Assembly (NCBI RefSeq): GCF_016862555.1
Contig: NZ_BONE01000018.1
Coordinates: 62,001-126,000 of the forward strand
Length of the DNA stretch: 64,000 bases
Direction: 5' to 3'
DNA from: Asanoa siamensis
GTDB lineage: Bacteria; Actinomycetota; Actinomycetes; Mycobacteriales; Micromonosporaceae
This document shows, in pieces, positions 43,680 to 52,570 of this stretch. Numbering within the stretch: position 1 is the stretch's first letter; every line of letters begins with the position of its first letter. A model generated the notes under the pieces. The model made no database searches. It saw only the letters and a program-made list of their open reading frames with translations, and had not been told where the DNA came from. The position numbers and the translations under genes were made by a program.

Positions 43680-43707
43680 TTGCCGGATTCCGCCCATCCC
43701 CTACGCT
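43680..43707 (+). promoter_or_regulatory. Sigma-70-type promoter for the 43749 gene
   Basis: TTGCCG and TACGCT separated by 16 bp, 41 bp upstream of the GTG at 43749. A GGAGG-type ribosome-binding site lies at about 43737. Confidence 0.45.
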
Positions 43708-43748
43708 AAGTGACGGCGCAGATACCACATGTCACTGGAGGTCCTCGG

Positions 43749-44294
43749 GTGGGCAGGATCGAGAAGAAGGTCTCCGAGGGCACGACCAAGTACTACTGGT
43801 ACCCCGGCGACAAGCGTGAGTGGAAGCGGGCCGCGATCGCCGTCGGCATCGGGATCGGCGTCTTCCTCATGCTCTACGTGCTGAACCGGGACCTCCTGCC
43901 GGCGGTCGTCGGCGGCACCTCGGTCACCGCGGGCGTCACGGGACTCAACTTCGGTCGCCGCGACGCGCGCGCCCTCAACACGTTCCCCAACCTCACCGGC
44001 CGCGCCGCGCGCCTAGCCGCGGTCGCGCAGACGGGACGGGCGGCGTGGCGCGGACTCGTGCACGGCTTCGGCGGTGCGGCCGCCGCCGTGCTGATCCTCA
44101 ACCTGCCGCACACCGGCATCGTCGCCGACTGGGTCCTGCCCGTCGTGCCGGCGGTGGTCGGCGCGCTCGCCCACCAGGCCGGCATGATCGCCGAACAGCT
44201 GCCCTCGACGACCAAAGCGTCGACCAAGGCGCCGACCACGGCCCCGGCCAATGCGCCGGCGACCCCCGTACCGGCTGGTGAAGGCGCAAAATAG
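43749..44294 (+). CDS. Small membrane protein of unknown function
   Basis: 181 residues. A charged N-terminus (GRIEKKVSEGTTKYYWYPGD) precedes three likely transmembrane segments (AIAVGIGIGVFLMLYVL, GFGGAAAAVLILNLP and VLPVVPAVVGALAHQAG), and the end is a Thr/Ala/Pro tail. No family recognised. GTG at 43749 follows GGAGGTCCTCG. A following SAM methyltransferase gene is separated by about 90 bp. Confidence 0.6.
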   Translation: MGRIEKKVSEGTTKYYWYPGDKREWKRAAIAVGIGIGVFLMLYVLNRDLLPAVVGGTSVTAGVTGLNFGRRDARALNTFPNLTGRAARLAAVAQTGRAAWRGLVHGFGGAAAAVLILNLPHTGIVADWVLPVVPAVVGALAHQAGMIAEQLPSTTKASTKAPTTAPANAPATPVPAGEGAK

Positions 44295-44383
44295 GTACGA
44301 CGCGGGTCGCTCCGCTCCGCCGTGGGGAATGAGTATGCTCGGGCGCGACCATGAGCCCCAGCGACATCGAACGAAGGCGGACG

Positions 44384-45199
44384 ATGGAACAGTCGAGGGC
44401 GCTACCGACGGAGGTCGATCTCAGCCGGCCGAGCGCCGCCCGGGTCTACGACTATTTCCTGGGCGGTGCGCACAATTTCGAGATCGACCGACAGCTCGCC
44501 GAACAGATCGCGGCGATGACACCCAACCTGGCCGACACGATGCGCGCCGGCCGGGCCTTTCTGCGCCGCGCCGTCGCCGAACTGACGCGACTGGGCGTCG
44601 ACCAGTTCCTCGACATCGGTTCGGGCATTCCGACCGTGGGCAACGTGCACGAGGTGGCCCAGGCCATCAATCCCGAAGCGCGGATCGTCTATGTCGACAT
44701 CGATCCGGTCGCGGTGGCGCACAGTCGGTCCATTCTGGAGGACAATCCGCGTACGGCAGTCGTACAGGCCGATGTCCGTGATCCCGCCTACATCATCGCG
44801 GAAGCGAAGAAGACGGGGCTCGTCGACTTCTCCCGACCGGTCGGTGTGCTGCTCGCCGGCGTCGTCCACTTCGTACCCGACGACGACGATCCGGAGCGCC
44901 TGATGGCGGTGCTGCGCGATGCCGTGGCGCCAGGCAGCTATCTGGTCATCTCGCATTCGACCTATGAGGACCAACCGCAGGAGATGCTGGACGCGCAGAA
45001 GCTCTCCGCGCGCACCGCGACCGAGATCACGCTGCGCTCCAAGGCCGCTGTCACCGCGTTCTTCGGCGACTGGGAGCTGCTCGAACCCGGCGTCGTCCAC
45101 ATGCCACTGTGGCGACCGGACTCACCGGACGACGTCGACGACAACCCCGCCCGGTTCGGCGCCTTCGGTGGGGTCGGCCGAAAGCCGACCGTGGGCTGA
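44384..45199 (+). CDS. SAM-dependent methyltransferase, DUF574/Methyltransf_19 type
   Basis: About 271 residues of the actinobacterial family often present in dozens of copies per genome. Markers: [40 protein letters not shown] as the SAM-binding glycine motif, and [37 protein letters not shown] is the conserved second region. Substrate unknown. ATG at 44384 has GAAGGCGG in front; an in-frame ATG at 44351 lies just after a TATGCT box and is possible. Only 2 bp separate it from the next gene. Confidence 0.88.
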   Translation: MEQSRALPTEVDLSRPSAARVYDYFLGGAHNFEIDRQLAEQIAAMTPNLADTMRAGRAFLRRAVAELTRLGVDQFLDIGSGIPTVGNVHEVAQAINPEARIVYVDIDPVAVAHSRSILEDNPRTAVVQADVRDPAYIIAEAKKTGLVDFSRPVGVLLAGVVHFVPDDDDPERLMAVLRDAVAPGSYLVISHSTYEDQPQEMLDAQKLSARTATEITLRSKAAVTAFFGDWELLEPGVVHMPLWRPDSPDDVDDNPARFGAFGGVGRKPTVG

Positions 45200-45201
45200 A
45201 C

Positions 45202-47349
45202 ATGGCACTCTCCGCCCCGGAGATCAGCACGTCGGGCGCACAGCGCTACGCCGGGCGATGGATGCGTGCCATCGCCCGGCGGCCGTTCGTACCCATGTCG
45301 TCCGACCAGGTCGAAAGCCTGCTCACCGAGCACACCGTGCGGCTCGCGGAGGCGTTGCGGGCCGACGAGTTCAGCCCGGAGGCGGCCGTCGCGGTGGGCC
45401 GGGCACTGGTCGAGGCCAACCTGACCGAGCCCGAGGCGCTGGGTTGGACGCTGGGGGCGCTGGCCGACCATCTCGTCGACGACGTCGTGCCCGGCCTCGA
45501 CCGGCCCGACCTGGCCGCGCGGATCACGGCGTCACAGGCCGCGCTGGCGGAGAGTTTCGCGTGGGCGTTGCGGGACCGCACGTTCGCGCAGCAGGAGCGG
45601 ATCAGCCGCTCCGCGTGGGAGGCGCGCAACGAGGCGGAGCGGGCGTTGCGCGACAGCGAGGCCAAGTTCCGCGCGGTGTTCAGCGGCGCCGCGATCGGCA
45701 TCGGCATCGCCGACGTGTCCGGCCAGATCCTCGACGTCAACCAGGCGTTCGCCAACATGCTCGGCTACTCGCGCGAGGAGATGCGCGAGATCAACGTCGG
45801 CGACCTGTTCTACGCCGAGGACCGGCCCGGGATGGTCGCGCTCTACGAGGAGATGCTGGAAGGCAAGCGCGATCGCGTACGCATGGAGAAGCGCTACTTC
45901 CGCAAGGACGGCAGCGAACTCTGGACCGACCTCGCGGTCAGCCTGATCCGCCACGACGACGGGCGCCCCCGCTACACGGTGGCGATGGTCCAGGACATCA
46001 CCGAGCGGTACGCGCTGCAGCAGCGCCTGCGTTTCCAGGCGTTGCACGACCCGTTGACCGGCCTGCCCAACCGCACGCTGTTCTTCGAACGGCTGGAAGC
46101 GGTGCTGCGACAGCCGGCGGAGCAGCGCCGGATCGGGGTCTGCTTCCTCGACCTCGACGGCTTCAAGGCCATCAACGACACGCTCGGCCACGACGTCGGC
46201 GACAAGCTGCTCATCGTCGTCGCCCGCCGGCTCGCCGAGGCGGTGGCGGGAGCGGGCCATCTGGTCGCCCGGATGGGCGGCGACGAGTTCGTCATCCTGG
46301 TCGCCGACGTCGACCAGGACGGCACCGCGGTCGAGGTGGCGGAGGCGGCGCTGCGGGCCGTGGCCGAGCCTGTCTACATCGGAGCGCACCAGCTCGCCGT
46401 CTCGGCCAGCGTGGGCATCGTCGACCGGTTCGTCGCCGACGGCGCGGCCACGGAGCTGATGAAGGCCGCCGACACGACTCTCTACTGGGCCAAGGCCGAG
46501 GGCGGTCGCGGGAGGTGGGCCCGGTACGACCCGGAGCGGGCGGCCCGCGAGGCGACGAGCACCGCGCTGGCGGCGGCCCTGCCGGCGGCGCTCAGCCGTG
46601 ACGAGTTCGTCGTCGAATATCAACCGATCGTCTCGCTCGGCAGCGGCACGATCCGCGCCGTGGAGGCGTTGATCCGCTGGCAGCACCCGACGCTCGGGCT
46701 GCTCTCTCCCGACCAGTTCATCGGGCTGGCCGAGGAGACCGGGCTGATCGTACGCCTGGGCCAATGGGTCCTGGAACGGTCCTGCGTCGAGGCCGGGCGG
46801 TGGCACAAGGAGTTCCCGCGGGCCCGGCTGATGGTCAGCGTCAACCTGTCGCCGCGCCAGGTCAGCGATCCCGAGATCGTCGACCAGGTGGCCGGGGCGC
46901 TGCGGGCCAGCGGGCTGCCGCCCGACCTGCTGCAACTCGAACTGACCGAGAGCGCCGTGATGGCCACGGGCGGCGAGCCGGTGCGGGCGCTGCGGAAGCT
47001 GGCGGACACGGGCGTACGCCTGGCGATCGACGATTTCGGCACCGGTTATTCGAACCTCGCCTATCTGCGGCAGTTGCCCCTGCACACCCTGAAGCTGGCC
47101 GGGCCGTTCGTCGACGGGATGCGCGCGCAGGATCCGGCGAGCGTGGTCGCCGAGCGGATCGTCGACGCGCTGGTGCGGCTGGCGCACGCGATCGGGCTGT
47201 CGGTGACGGCGGAGTCGGTGGAGACGGCGGAACAGGCGGAAGGGTTGACGGCGCTCGGCTGCGACTGCGGGCAGGGCCGGTATTTCGGCACACCGGTGGA
47301 GGCGTCGGCGATCGCCGCCCTGTTGCGCGCCGCGGAGACGCCTTTGTAA
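45202..47349 (+). CDS. PAS-GGDEF-EAL cyclic-di-GMP signalling protein
   Basis: 715 residues: an N-terminal helical region (~1-140), a PAS/PAC domain ([20 protein letters not shown] to [16 protein letters not shown]), a GGDEF domain with the intact catalytic [11 protein letters not shown], and an EAL domain with [24 protein letters not shown] and [13 protein letters not shown]. Both cyclase and phosphodiesterase signatures are complete. The usual KID motif after the loop reads LKLAGPFV, so phosphodiesterase rate may differ. Likely bifunctional; c-di-GMP controls development in actinomycetes through BldD. ATG follows the methyltransferase stop by 2 bp. Confidence 0.92.
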   Translation: MALSAPEISTSGAQRYAGRWMRAIARRPFVPMSSDQVESLLTEHTVRLAEALRADEFSPEAAVAVGRALVEANLTEPEALGWTLGALADHLVDDVVPGLDRPDLAARITASQAALAESFAWALRDRTFAQQERISRSAWEARNEAERALRDSEAKFRAVFSGAAIGIGIADVSGQILDVNQAFANMLGYSREEMREINVGDLFYAEDRPGMVALYEEMLEGKRDRVRMEKRYFRKDGSELWTDLAVSLIRHDDGRPRYTVAMVQDITERYALQQRLRFQALHDPLTGLPNRTLFFERLEAVLRQPAEQRRIGVCFLDLDGFKAINDTLGHDVGDKLLIVVARRLAEAVAGAGHLVARMGGDEFVILVADVDQDGTAVEVAEAALRAVAEPVYIGAHQLAVSASVGIVDRFVADGAATELMKAADTTLYWAKAEGGRGRWARYDPERAAREATSTALAAALPAALSRDEFVVEYQPIVSLGSGTIRAVEALIRWQHPTLGLLSPDQFIGLAEETGLIVRLGQWVLERSCVEAGRWHKEFPRARLMVSVNLSPRQVSDPEIVDQVAGALRASGLPPDLLQLELTESAVMATGGEPVRALRKLADTGVRLAIDDFGTGYSNLAYLRQLPLHTLKLAGPFVDGMRAQDPASVVAERIVDALVRLAHAIGLSVTAESVETAEQAEGLTALGCDCGQGRYFGTPVEASAIAALLRAAETPL

Positions 47350-47357
47350 TGGACAGC

Positions 47358-47396
47358 CGGGCGGGCACGGGCCGATGACGGCCGCGCGCCCGCCCG
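47358..47396 (+). terminator. Terminator after the GGDEF-EAL gene
   Basis: CGGGCGGGC pairs with GCCCGCCCG over a ~21-nt spacer that itself contains GGCCG/CGGCC. No U tract. Confidence 0.55.
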
Positions 47397-47557
47397 CCGC
47401 CTCGCGCCGGAGCGATGAGAGAGGTTAATCGCGCCGGTGCGATCGCGCTTGCCGAGTGCGCGGAGTCTTCGGGGCCCCTCTTGACCTGGCTCCAAGCATG
47501 CGTTATGCGGCTGATCGCGGCAACGTATTTGTCGGTGGGTGCCGGCATGATGTCCGG

Positions 47558-48952
47558 GTGGACCTCCTCGCCGACACCGACTTCCGCCGCTACTGGCTGG
47601 CCCGCATGGTGTCGGTCACGGGGTCGCTGGTCACCTACGTCGCCCTGCCGGTCCTGATCTACTCGGTCACCGGGTCGAGCCTGTGGACGGCGTTCGTGGT
47701 CGTCGCCGAGGGCCTGCCCTACCTCTGCTTCGGGCTGTTCGCCGGCGCGCTGGCCGACCGGCTCGACCGCCGGCGGCTGATGGTCGTCGCCGACGTGGCC
47801 AACGCGTTCGTGCTGGGCTCGGTCCCCGTGGCCTACGCGTTCGGCGTGCTGACGGCCCCACACGTGCTGGTCGTCGCGTTCCTGACCCACATCCTGTTCG
47901 TCTTCTTCGACGCCGCCAACTTCGGTGCGCTGCCGGCGCTGGTCGGCCGCGCCCGGATCGCCTCGGCCAACTCCGCCGTGCACGGTGGCGGCACCGTGCT
48001 GGAACTCGTCGTGCCCGGCCTCGCCGGCGTCGCGCTCACCCTGGTCACACCGGCGCCGCTGCTGCTGGTCGACGCGGTCTCGTTCGCGGTCTCGGCGTTG
48101 CTGGTGCGGGCGATCGCGACGCCCCTGCAGGCCGCGGTCGCGGGATCGGGGCCGAGTGCGGGCCTGCTGCGCGACATCCGCGAGGGCGTGGTCTTCCTCA
48201 GCCGGCAACCGATCGTGCGTACGCAGACCATCGTCGGCTGCCTGCAGTCGATGACCGGCGGCGCCTTCATGGGGCAGTTCGTGCCGTGGTTGGACCAGAC
48301 CTTGGGCGTACGGCCGACCAACGACGCCCGACTAGGTGTCCTCTATGGAGTCTGGGGCGCCGGTGGCATCGTGGCGGCCCTGGTGTTCCCGCGCCTGGCC
48401 CGGCGGATCGGCGAGCCCCGGGTGACGCTCTGGTTCCTGCCGTTGTCGGCGCTGTTCGGGCTGGCCTGCGGGGTGGCGACGAGTTGGGTGGCGGTGGCCT
48501 GCCTGCTGGCGCTGTGGGCGGTGGTCTACTCGCTGGTCATCCTCAACGCGATCACGCTGCGGCAGCGGGTGACGCCCGACCGCCTGCAGAGCCGGGTCAA
48601 CACCGCGGGCCGGATGGTGTCGTTCGGGCTCGGGTGGCCGGTCGGGGCGCTGGCCGGTGGTCTGGTCGCCGACGCGTCGAGCCCGCGGGCGGCGATCGTG
48701 ACGTCGGCGGCGATGAGCGGGGTCGGTGTGCTCGTGGCCTGGCTCTCGCCGTTGCGCCGGCTGGCCGGGGAGCCGATCCCGGACGCCGATGACTCGCCGG
48801 CGGCCGGTGGCCTGGCCGGCCTACCGCCCGACGGTGCGGCCCAGGTCGAGTTGGTCGCGACGGGTGCGGAGAAGGCCAAGAGCAGCGAGCGGATCGTGAC
48901 GCCGGCCGGGCCGGAGGTGAGCCCGACGGAGGCGGACCGGGAGGGGCGGTAG
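47558..48952 (+). CDS. MFS transporter
   Basis: 464 residues with about twelve transmembrane helices and the MFS_3 (enterobactin-exporter-like) pattern: FRRYWLARMVSVTGSLVTYV, ALADRLDRRRLMVVADVANA (the loop 2-3 motif) and FGLGWPVGALAGGLVADASS. The C-terminal ~50 residues are a soluble acidic tail. Probably an efflux permease; substrate unknown. GTG at 47558 follows a weak GATGATG region; the frame is open to 47456 without conserved sequence. Confidence 0.9.
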   Translation: MDLLADTDFRRYWLARMVSVTGSLVTYVALPVLIYSVTGSSLWTAFVVVAEGLPYLCFGLFAGALADRLDRRRLMVVADVANAFVLGSVPVAYAFGVLTAPHVLVVAFLTHILFVFFDAANFGALPALVGRARIASANSAVHGGGTVLELVVPGLAGVALTLVTPAPLLLVDAVSFAVSALLVRAIATPLQAAVAGSGPSAGLLRDIREGVVFLSRQPIVRTQTIVGCLQSMTGGAFMGQFVPWLDQTLGVRPTNDARLGVLYGVWGAGGIVAALVFPRLARRIGEPRVTLWFLPLSALFGLACGVATSWVAVACLLALWAVVYSLVILNAITLRQRVTPDRLQSRVNTAGRMVSFGLGWPVGALAGGLVADASSPRAAIVTSAAMSGVGVLVAWLSPLRRLAGEPIPDADDSPAAGGLAGLPPDGAAQVELVATGAEKAKSSERIVTPAGPEVSPTEADREGR

Positions 48953-49035
48953 GTCAAGGAACTGGCCGACTTCGACCGGGCGGAGCAACAGGAGGGGGCG
49001 CCCGGCAACGGACGGACGCCCGATCGCCGGCCGCT

Positions 49036-51447
49036 TCAGCCCGCGTGGCGGACGCGGGTGTTCTCCGGGTCGTACAACGGCTCCTGGGTGACCGTGGCCG
49101 GCTGCCACGTGCCGAACATGCCCACCTCGACGCGTTCGCCCGTCTCCACCGCGGCGGGCAGGTAGGCGTAGGCGATCGACGCCTCCACGCGGTGGCCGTA
49201 GCCGCCGGAGGTGACGCGGCCGCGCGGCTCGCCGCCGACCCGCACCGGTTCCGTGCCCAGGCAGACCGCCGTCGGGTCGTCCAGCACCAGGCAGCGCAGG
49301 CGGCGGGTCGGGGTCGTGGCGCGCAGGGCCGCGCTGCCGAGGAAGTCCTTGTCGCGGCGCACCGCGAACGACAGGCCCGCCTCGTCGGGCGTGGTCTCCG
49401 GCGTGATGTCGGAGCCCCACACCCGGTAGCCCTTCTCCAGCCGCATCGACTCGATCGCGCGATAACCGGCGGGCCGCAGGCCGTCCGGGCCGCCCGCCGC
49501 GACCAGCAGGTCCCAGAGGGTCAGCAGATACTCGGTGCTCGCGTAGAGCTCCCAGCCGAACTCGCCGACGAAGGTGACCCGCTGGGCCAGCACCGGCACC
49601 GGGCCGATGGTGACCCGGGAGGCGCGCATGAAGCGGGTGTCCAGGTCGCCGTCGACCAGCGGCGTCACGATCTCCCGGGCCGCGGGGCCCCACAGGCACA
49701 GGCAGCCGTACGCCCCGGTGACGTCGTCGATCCGGACGCTGTCGGGGGCGTGGCGGCGGAGCCAGGCGGCGTCCCTGACGCCGGATGCGGTGCTGGTCAC
49801 GATGCGGAAATGGTCGTCGGCCAGGCGGGTCACGGTCAGGTCGGCCTCGATGCCGGCGCGGGCGTTGAGCAACTGGGTGTACGCGACGCCGCCGACCGGG
49901 CGGTCCACGTCGTTGGCGCACATCCACTGCAGGAAGTCGACCGCGCCCCGGCCCCGGACGTCGAGCTTGGCGAACGACGACTGGTCGAACAGGCCCGCCG
50001 CCGTCTCGGTGGCCCGGCACTCGGCGGCGATCGCGGGCGACCAGGTGCGGCCGGCCCAGCCCGCGGGCCGCGTGGCCGCCGGGTCGTCGGCGCGGGCGGG
50101 GAACCAGTTGACCCGCCCCCAACCGGCCTTCTCGCCCAGCGCGGCGTCGACGGTGCGGGGCCAGACGGCCGAGCGGCGCAATGGGCGTCCGGCGGTCCAT
50201 TCGGTGTGCGGATAGACCACGTCGTAGTAGCGGGAGTACGCGTCGAGCGCCTTGGCGGTCGCCCACGCGCGGCTGGCCGCGTGCGCGCCGAACCGGCGGA
50301 TGTCCATATGGGACACGTCGTATTCCGGTTGGCCGTCGACGATCCACTCGGCCATGACCTTGCCGACGCCGCCGGCGGCCGCGAGGCCGTGTACGCAGAA
50401 TCCCGCCGCCACCCAGAAACCGCGCACCGCGGTCTCGCCGAGCAGGAACTCGCCGTCAGGTGTGAAGGCCTCCGGTCCGTTGACGACGCGGGCGATCGAC
50501 GCGTCGCGCAGGGTGGGCACGCGGTGCTGGCCCGCTGCCCACGACTCGGCGAAAAGGTCCAGCTCCGGGGCGAACAGGGCGCGGGGGGAGGCGAGCGGTG
50601 GCCCTGACTCGGGCCAGCACACCGACGGTGTGCGGATATACCCGCCGATCAGCAGGCCGTCGGGGTGCGCCGGGTCGTCGGAGCCGCGGAAGTAGACGAT
50701 GTGGTCCGGGTCGCGGACGGTCGGCAACGACGGCACTCCGGCCAGCGGGAGCGGCGAGCTGACGACGTACTGGTGTTTGATCGGCACCACCGGCACGGCG
50801 ACGCCGGCCAGCGCGGCGACGTGTCCGGCCGCCGCGCCGGCCGCGTCCACGACGATCTCCGTCGCCACCGGCCCGCGCGTGGTGACGATGCCGGTCACGC
50901 GGCCGTCGGCGACCGTCACGCCGGTGACCTCGGTGCCCGTCACGAACTCGACGCCGAGTGCCCGGGCTCCGGCCGCGAGGGCGCCGGCCAGCGCGGCCGG
51001 TCGCAGGTAGCCGTCGCCGGGCAGCCAGCCGGCCAGTCTCACGTCGTCGACCGCGAGCCAGGGCATGCGGGATTTCAGCTCGGCGGGGGTCAGCAGTTCC
51101 AGGTCGAGTCCGTAGGTTGTGGCCGCCGATGCCTGGCGGAGCAGTTCCTCGACCCGTTCCTGGGTGGTCGCCAGGCGCACGCCGCCGACGCCGCGCCAGC
51201 CGGGGTCGAGGCCGGTCCGGCCGGCGAGCTCGGCGTAGAGCCCGGACGAATACATGATCATGCGGGTCTGGCTGATCGTCGACCGGAGCTGGCCGACGAA
51301 TCCCGCCGAGTGCCACGTCGTGCCCTCGGTCAGCTCGTGGCGCTCCACGACCAGCACGTCCGTCCAGCCGAGCCGGGCGAGGTGGTAGGCGATGCTGCAG
51401 CCCGCGACCCCGCCGCCGACGATCACGACTTGCGCATCCGTCCGCAC
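49036..51447 (-). CDS. Dimethylglycine/sarcosine dehydrogenase-like FAD-GcvT fusion
   Basis: 803 residues. The N-terminal FAD domain has QVVIVGGGVAGCSIAYHLAR and GTTWHSAGF, the latter containing the histidine that carries covalent FAD in dimethylglycine and sarcosine dehydrogenases. The C-terminal half is an aminomethyltransferase (GcvT) fold (FDQSSFAKLDVRGRGAVDFL, EFGWELYASTEY, IESMRLEKGYRVW) that passes the oxidised methyl to tetrahydrofolate. Expected role: N-demethylation of a choline or betaine breakdown product. GTG at 51447 was chosen so that the GGTCTGACC site lies outside the gene; an in-frame ATG at 51480 is the alternative. Divergent from the rest of the amine cluster. Confidence 0.87.
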   Translation of the reverse strand: MRTDAQVVIVGGGVAGCSIAYHLARLGWTDVLVVERHELTEGTTWHSAGFVGQLRSTISQTRMIMYSSGLYAELAGRTGLDPGWRGVGGVRLATTQERVEELLRQASAATTYGLDLELLTPAELKSRMPWLAVDDVRLAGWLPGDGYLRPAALAGALAAGARALGVEFVTGTEVTGVTVADGRVTGIVTTRGPVATEIVVDAAGAAAGHVAALAGVAVPVVPIKHQYVVSSPLPLAGVPSLPTVRDPDHIVYFRGSDDPAHPDGLLIGGYIRTPSVCWPESGPPLASPRALFAPELDLFAESWAAGQHRVPTLRDASIARVVNGPEAFTPDGEFLLGETAVRGFWVAAGFCVHGLAAAGGVGKVMAEWIVDGQPEYDVSHMDIRRFGAHAASRAWATAKALDAYSRYYDVVYPHTEWTAGRPLRRSAVWPRTVDAALGEKAGWGRVNWFPARADDPAATRPAGWAGRTWSPAIAAECRATETAAGLFDQSSFAKLDVRGRGAVDFLQWMCANDVDRPVGGVAYTQLLNARAGIEADLTVTRLADDHFRIVTSTASGVRDAAWLRRHAPDSVRIDDVTGAYGCLCLWGPAAREIVTPLVDGDLDTRFMRASRVTIGPVPVLAQRVTFVGEFGWELYASTEYLLTLWDLLVAAGGPDGLRPAGYRAIESMRLEKGYRVWGSDITPETTPDEAGLSFAVRRDKDFLGSAALRATTPTRRLRCLVLDDPTAVCLGTEPVRVGGEPRGRVTSGGYGHRVEASIAYAYLPAAVETGERVEVGMFGTWQPATVTQEPLYDPENTRVRHAG

Positions 51448-51469
51448 AGGGGAGTCGTACCACCAAAAA

Positions 51470-51478
51470 GGTCTGACC
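51470..51478. promoter_or_regulatory. FadR-type operator candidate
   Basis: GGTCTGACC is a perfect odd palindrome that fits the FadR-subfamily pattern TGGTnnGACCA, sitting 23 bp before the oxidoreductase GTG. A FadR-type regulator is encoded at 54236 in the same cluster. Confidence 0.5.
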
Positions 51479-51515
51479 AAATCAGCTGTCCGGTCAGTGA
51501 ACTTTTAACCTCGTG

Positions 51516-51549
51516 AGTATTGACCGATGTGATCACGGAGGTCAACACT
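51516..51549. promoter_or_regulatory. Inverted repeat in the divergent promoter of the amine cluster
   Basis: AGTATTGACC and GGTCAACACT (9 of 10 complementary) are separated by 14 bp between the divergent oxidoreductase and phosphotransferase genes. A plausible regulator-binding site shared by both directions. Confidence 0.5.
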
Positions 51550-51600
51550 CCCGCCTAGGCCCTGGTCCGTATCCGGGGTCCGGGGCATGCGGAGGCGGGC

Positions 51601-52551
51601 ATGCGGATGGCGGAGCGACCCGAGGTCGACGCGGTGCTGCGCCGCGTCTCGCTCTTCGCCGGGCGGCCGGTGCGGGTGACGCCGGTCGCGGGCGGGCTGT
51701 CGCACCACATCTGGCGGGTCGACGCGGGCGGGCGCAGCTACCTGCTGCGGGTGCTCGAGCCGGCGGTCTCCGCGGCGGGCCTCGGAATCCCGCCGGAGCA
51801 GGAGATCGAGAACACCCTGCGGGCGGCCGAGAGCGGCGCCGGGGCGCGGGTGATCGAGGTCCTGCCGGACGTACCCGCGCTGGTCCTGCAGTTCCTGCCG
51901 GGGCGGACGCTGCACGCCGACGACGTGCGTACGCCCGAGGTGATCACGAAGATCGCCGCCGCGTGCCGGACGCTGCACGGCGGCCCGGCGTTCGCGAACG
52001 GGTTCGACATCCTCGAGAAACGGCGCGAGCTGCTCGGCATCTGCGCCCGGCACGGCCTGCGGGTGCCGGACGGCTACGCCGAGCGGGATTCCACCGTGGA
52101 CGCGATCGCTAAAACGCTCGAAAAAAGACCATTGGCGAAGCGGCCGTGCCACAACGACCTGCTTCCGGAGAATTTCATCGACCTCGCCGGCGACGTACGC
52201 ATCGTCGACTACCAGCTGTCCGGCAACAACGACCCCGCTTTCGAGCTGGGTGACATAGCGGCCGAGGCCGACTTCGACCCCGACCGGACGGCGGCGCTCG
52301 CGTCCGCCTACTTCGGCACGGAGACCGGGCCCGCGCTGACCGCGCGCGTCCGGCTGCACCTGATCCTGTCCAACGTCACCTGGACGCTCTGGTTCTCCGT
52401 GCACCACGGCCTGCTCCGCACGCCCGGGTCGACCTTCGACTACTGGCGCGAGGCGGCCGACAAATGGGCCCGGGCGACCCGCGATCTGGACGCACCCGAA
52501 CTGGGTCGGCTGATCGACGCCGCCGCGGGCCGCACGGCAACCCCGTTATGA
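51601..52551 (+). CDS. Choline/ethanolamine-kinase-like phosphotransferase
   Basis: 316 residues of the APH/choline kinase superfamily. N-lobe: FAGRPVRVTPVAGGLSHHIW and SYLLRVLEP. Catalytic loop HNDLLPENFIDL, and metal-binding VDYQLSGNNDPAFELGDIA. The (N)NDP.F.L segment after the Asp is closer to LicA/choline kinase than to antibiotic kinases. Location among amine catabolic genes supports an amino alcohol substrate, though this is inference. ATG at 51601 follows GGAGGCGGGC. Confidence 0.8.
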   Translation: MRMAERPEVDAVLRRVSLFAGRPVRVTPVAGGLSHHIWRVDAGGRSYLLRVLEPAVSAAGLGIPPEQEIENTLRAAESGAGARVIEVLPDVPALVLQFLPGRTLHADDVRTPEVITKIAAACRTLHGGPAFANGFDILEKRRELLGICARHGLRVPDGYAERDSTVDAIAKTLEKRPLAKRPCHNDLLPENFIDLAGDVRIVDYQLSGNNDPAFELGDIAAEADFDPDRTAALASAYFGTETGPALTARVRLHLILSNVTWTLWFSVHHGLLRTPGSTFDYWREAADKWARATRDLDAPELGRLIDAAAGRTATPL

Positions 52552-52570
52552 GCACCCGGGAGGTGTAGCA

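Noticed and set aside
45202-45300. c-di-GMP riboswitch near the GGDEF-EAL gene
   Set aside because: Only 2 bp separate it from the upstream gene and no GEMM-like sequence is visible.
51423-51600. Glycine riboswitch upstream of the FAD-GcvT gene
   Set aside because: GcvT-like genes sometimes have one, but I could not find the conserved glycine-aptamer core; the region is better explained by promoter palindromes.
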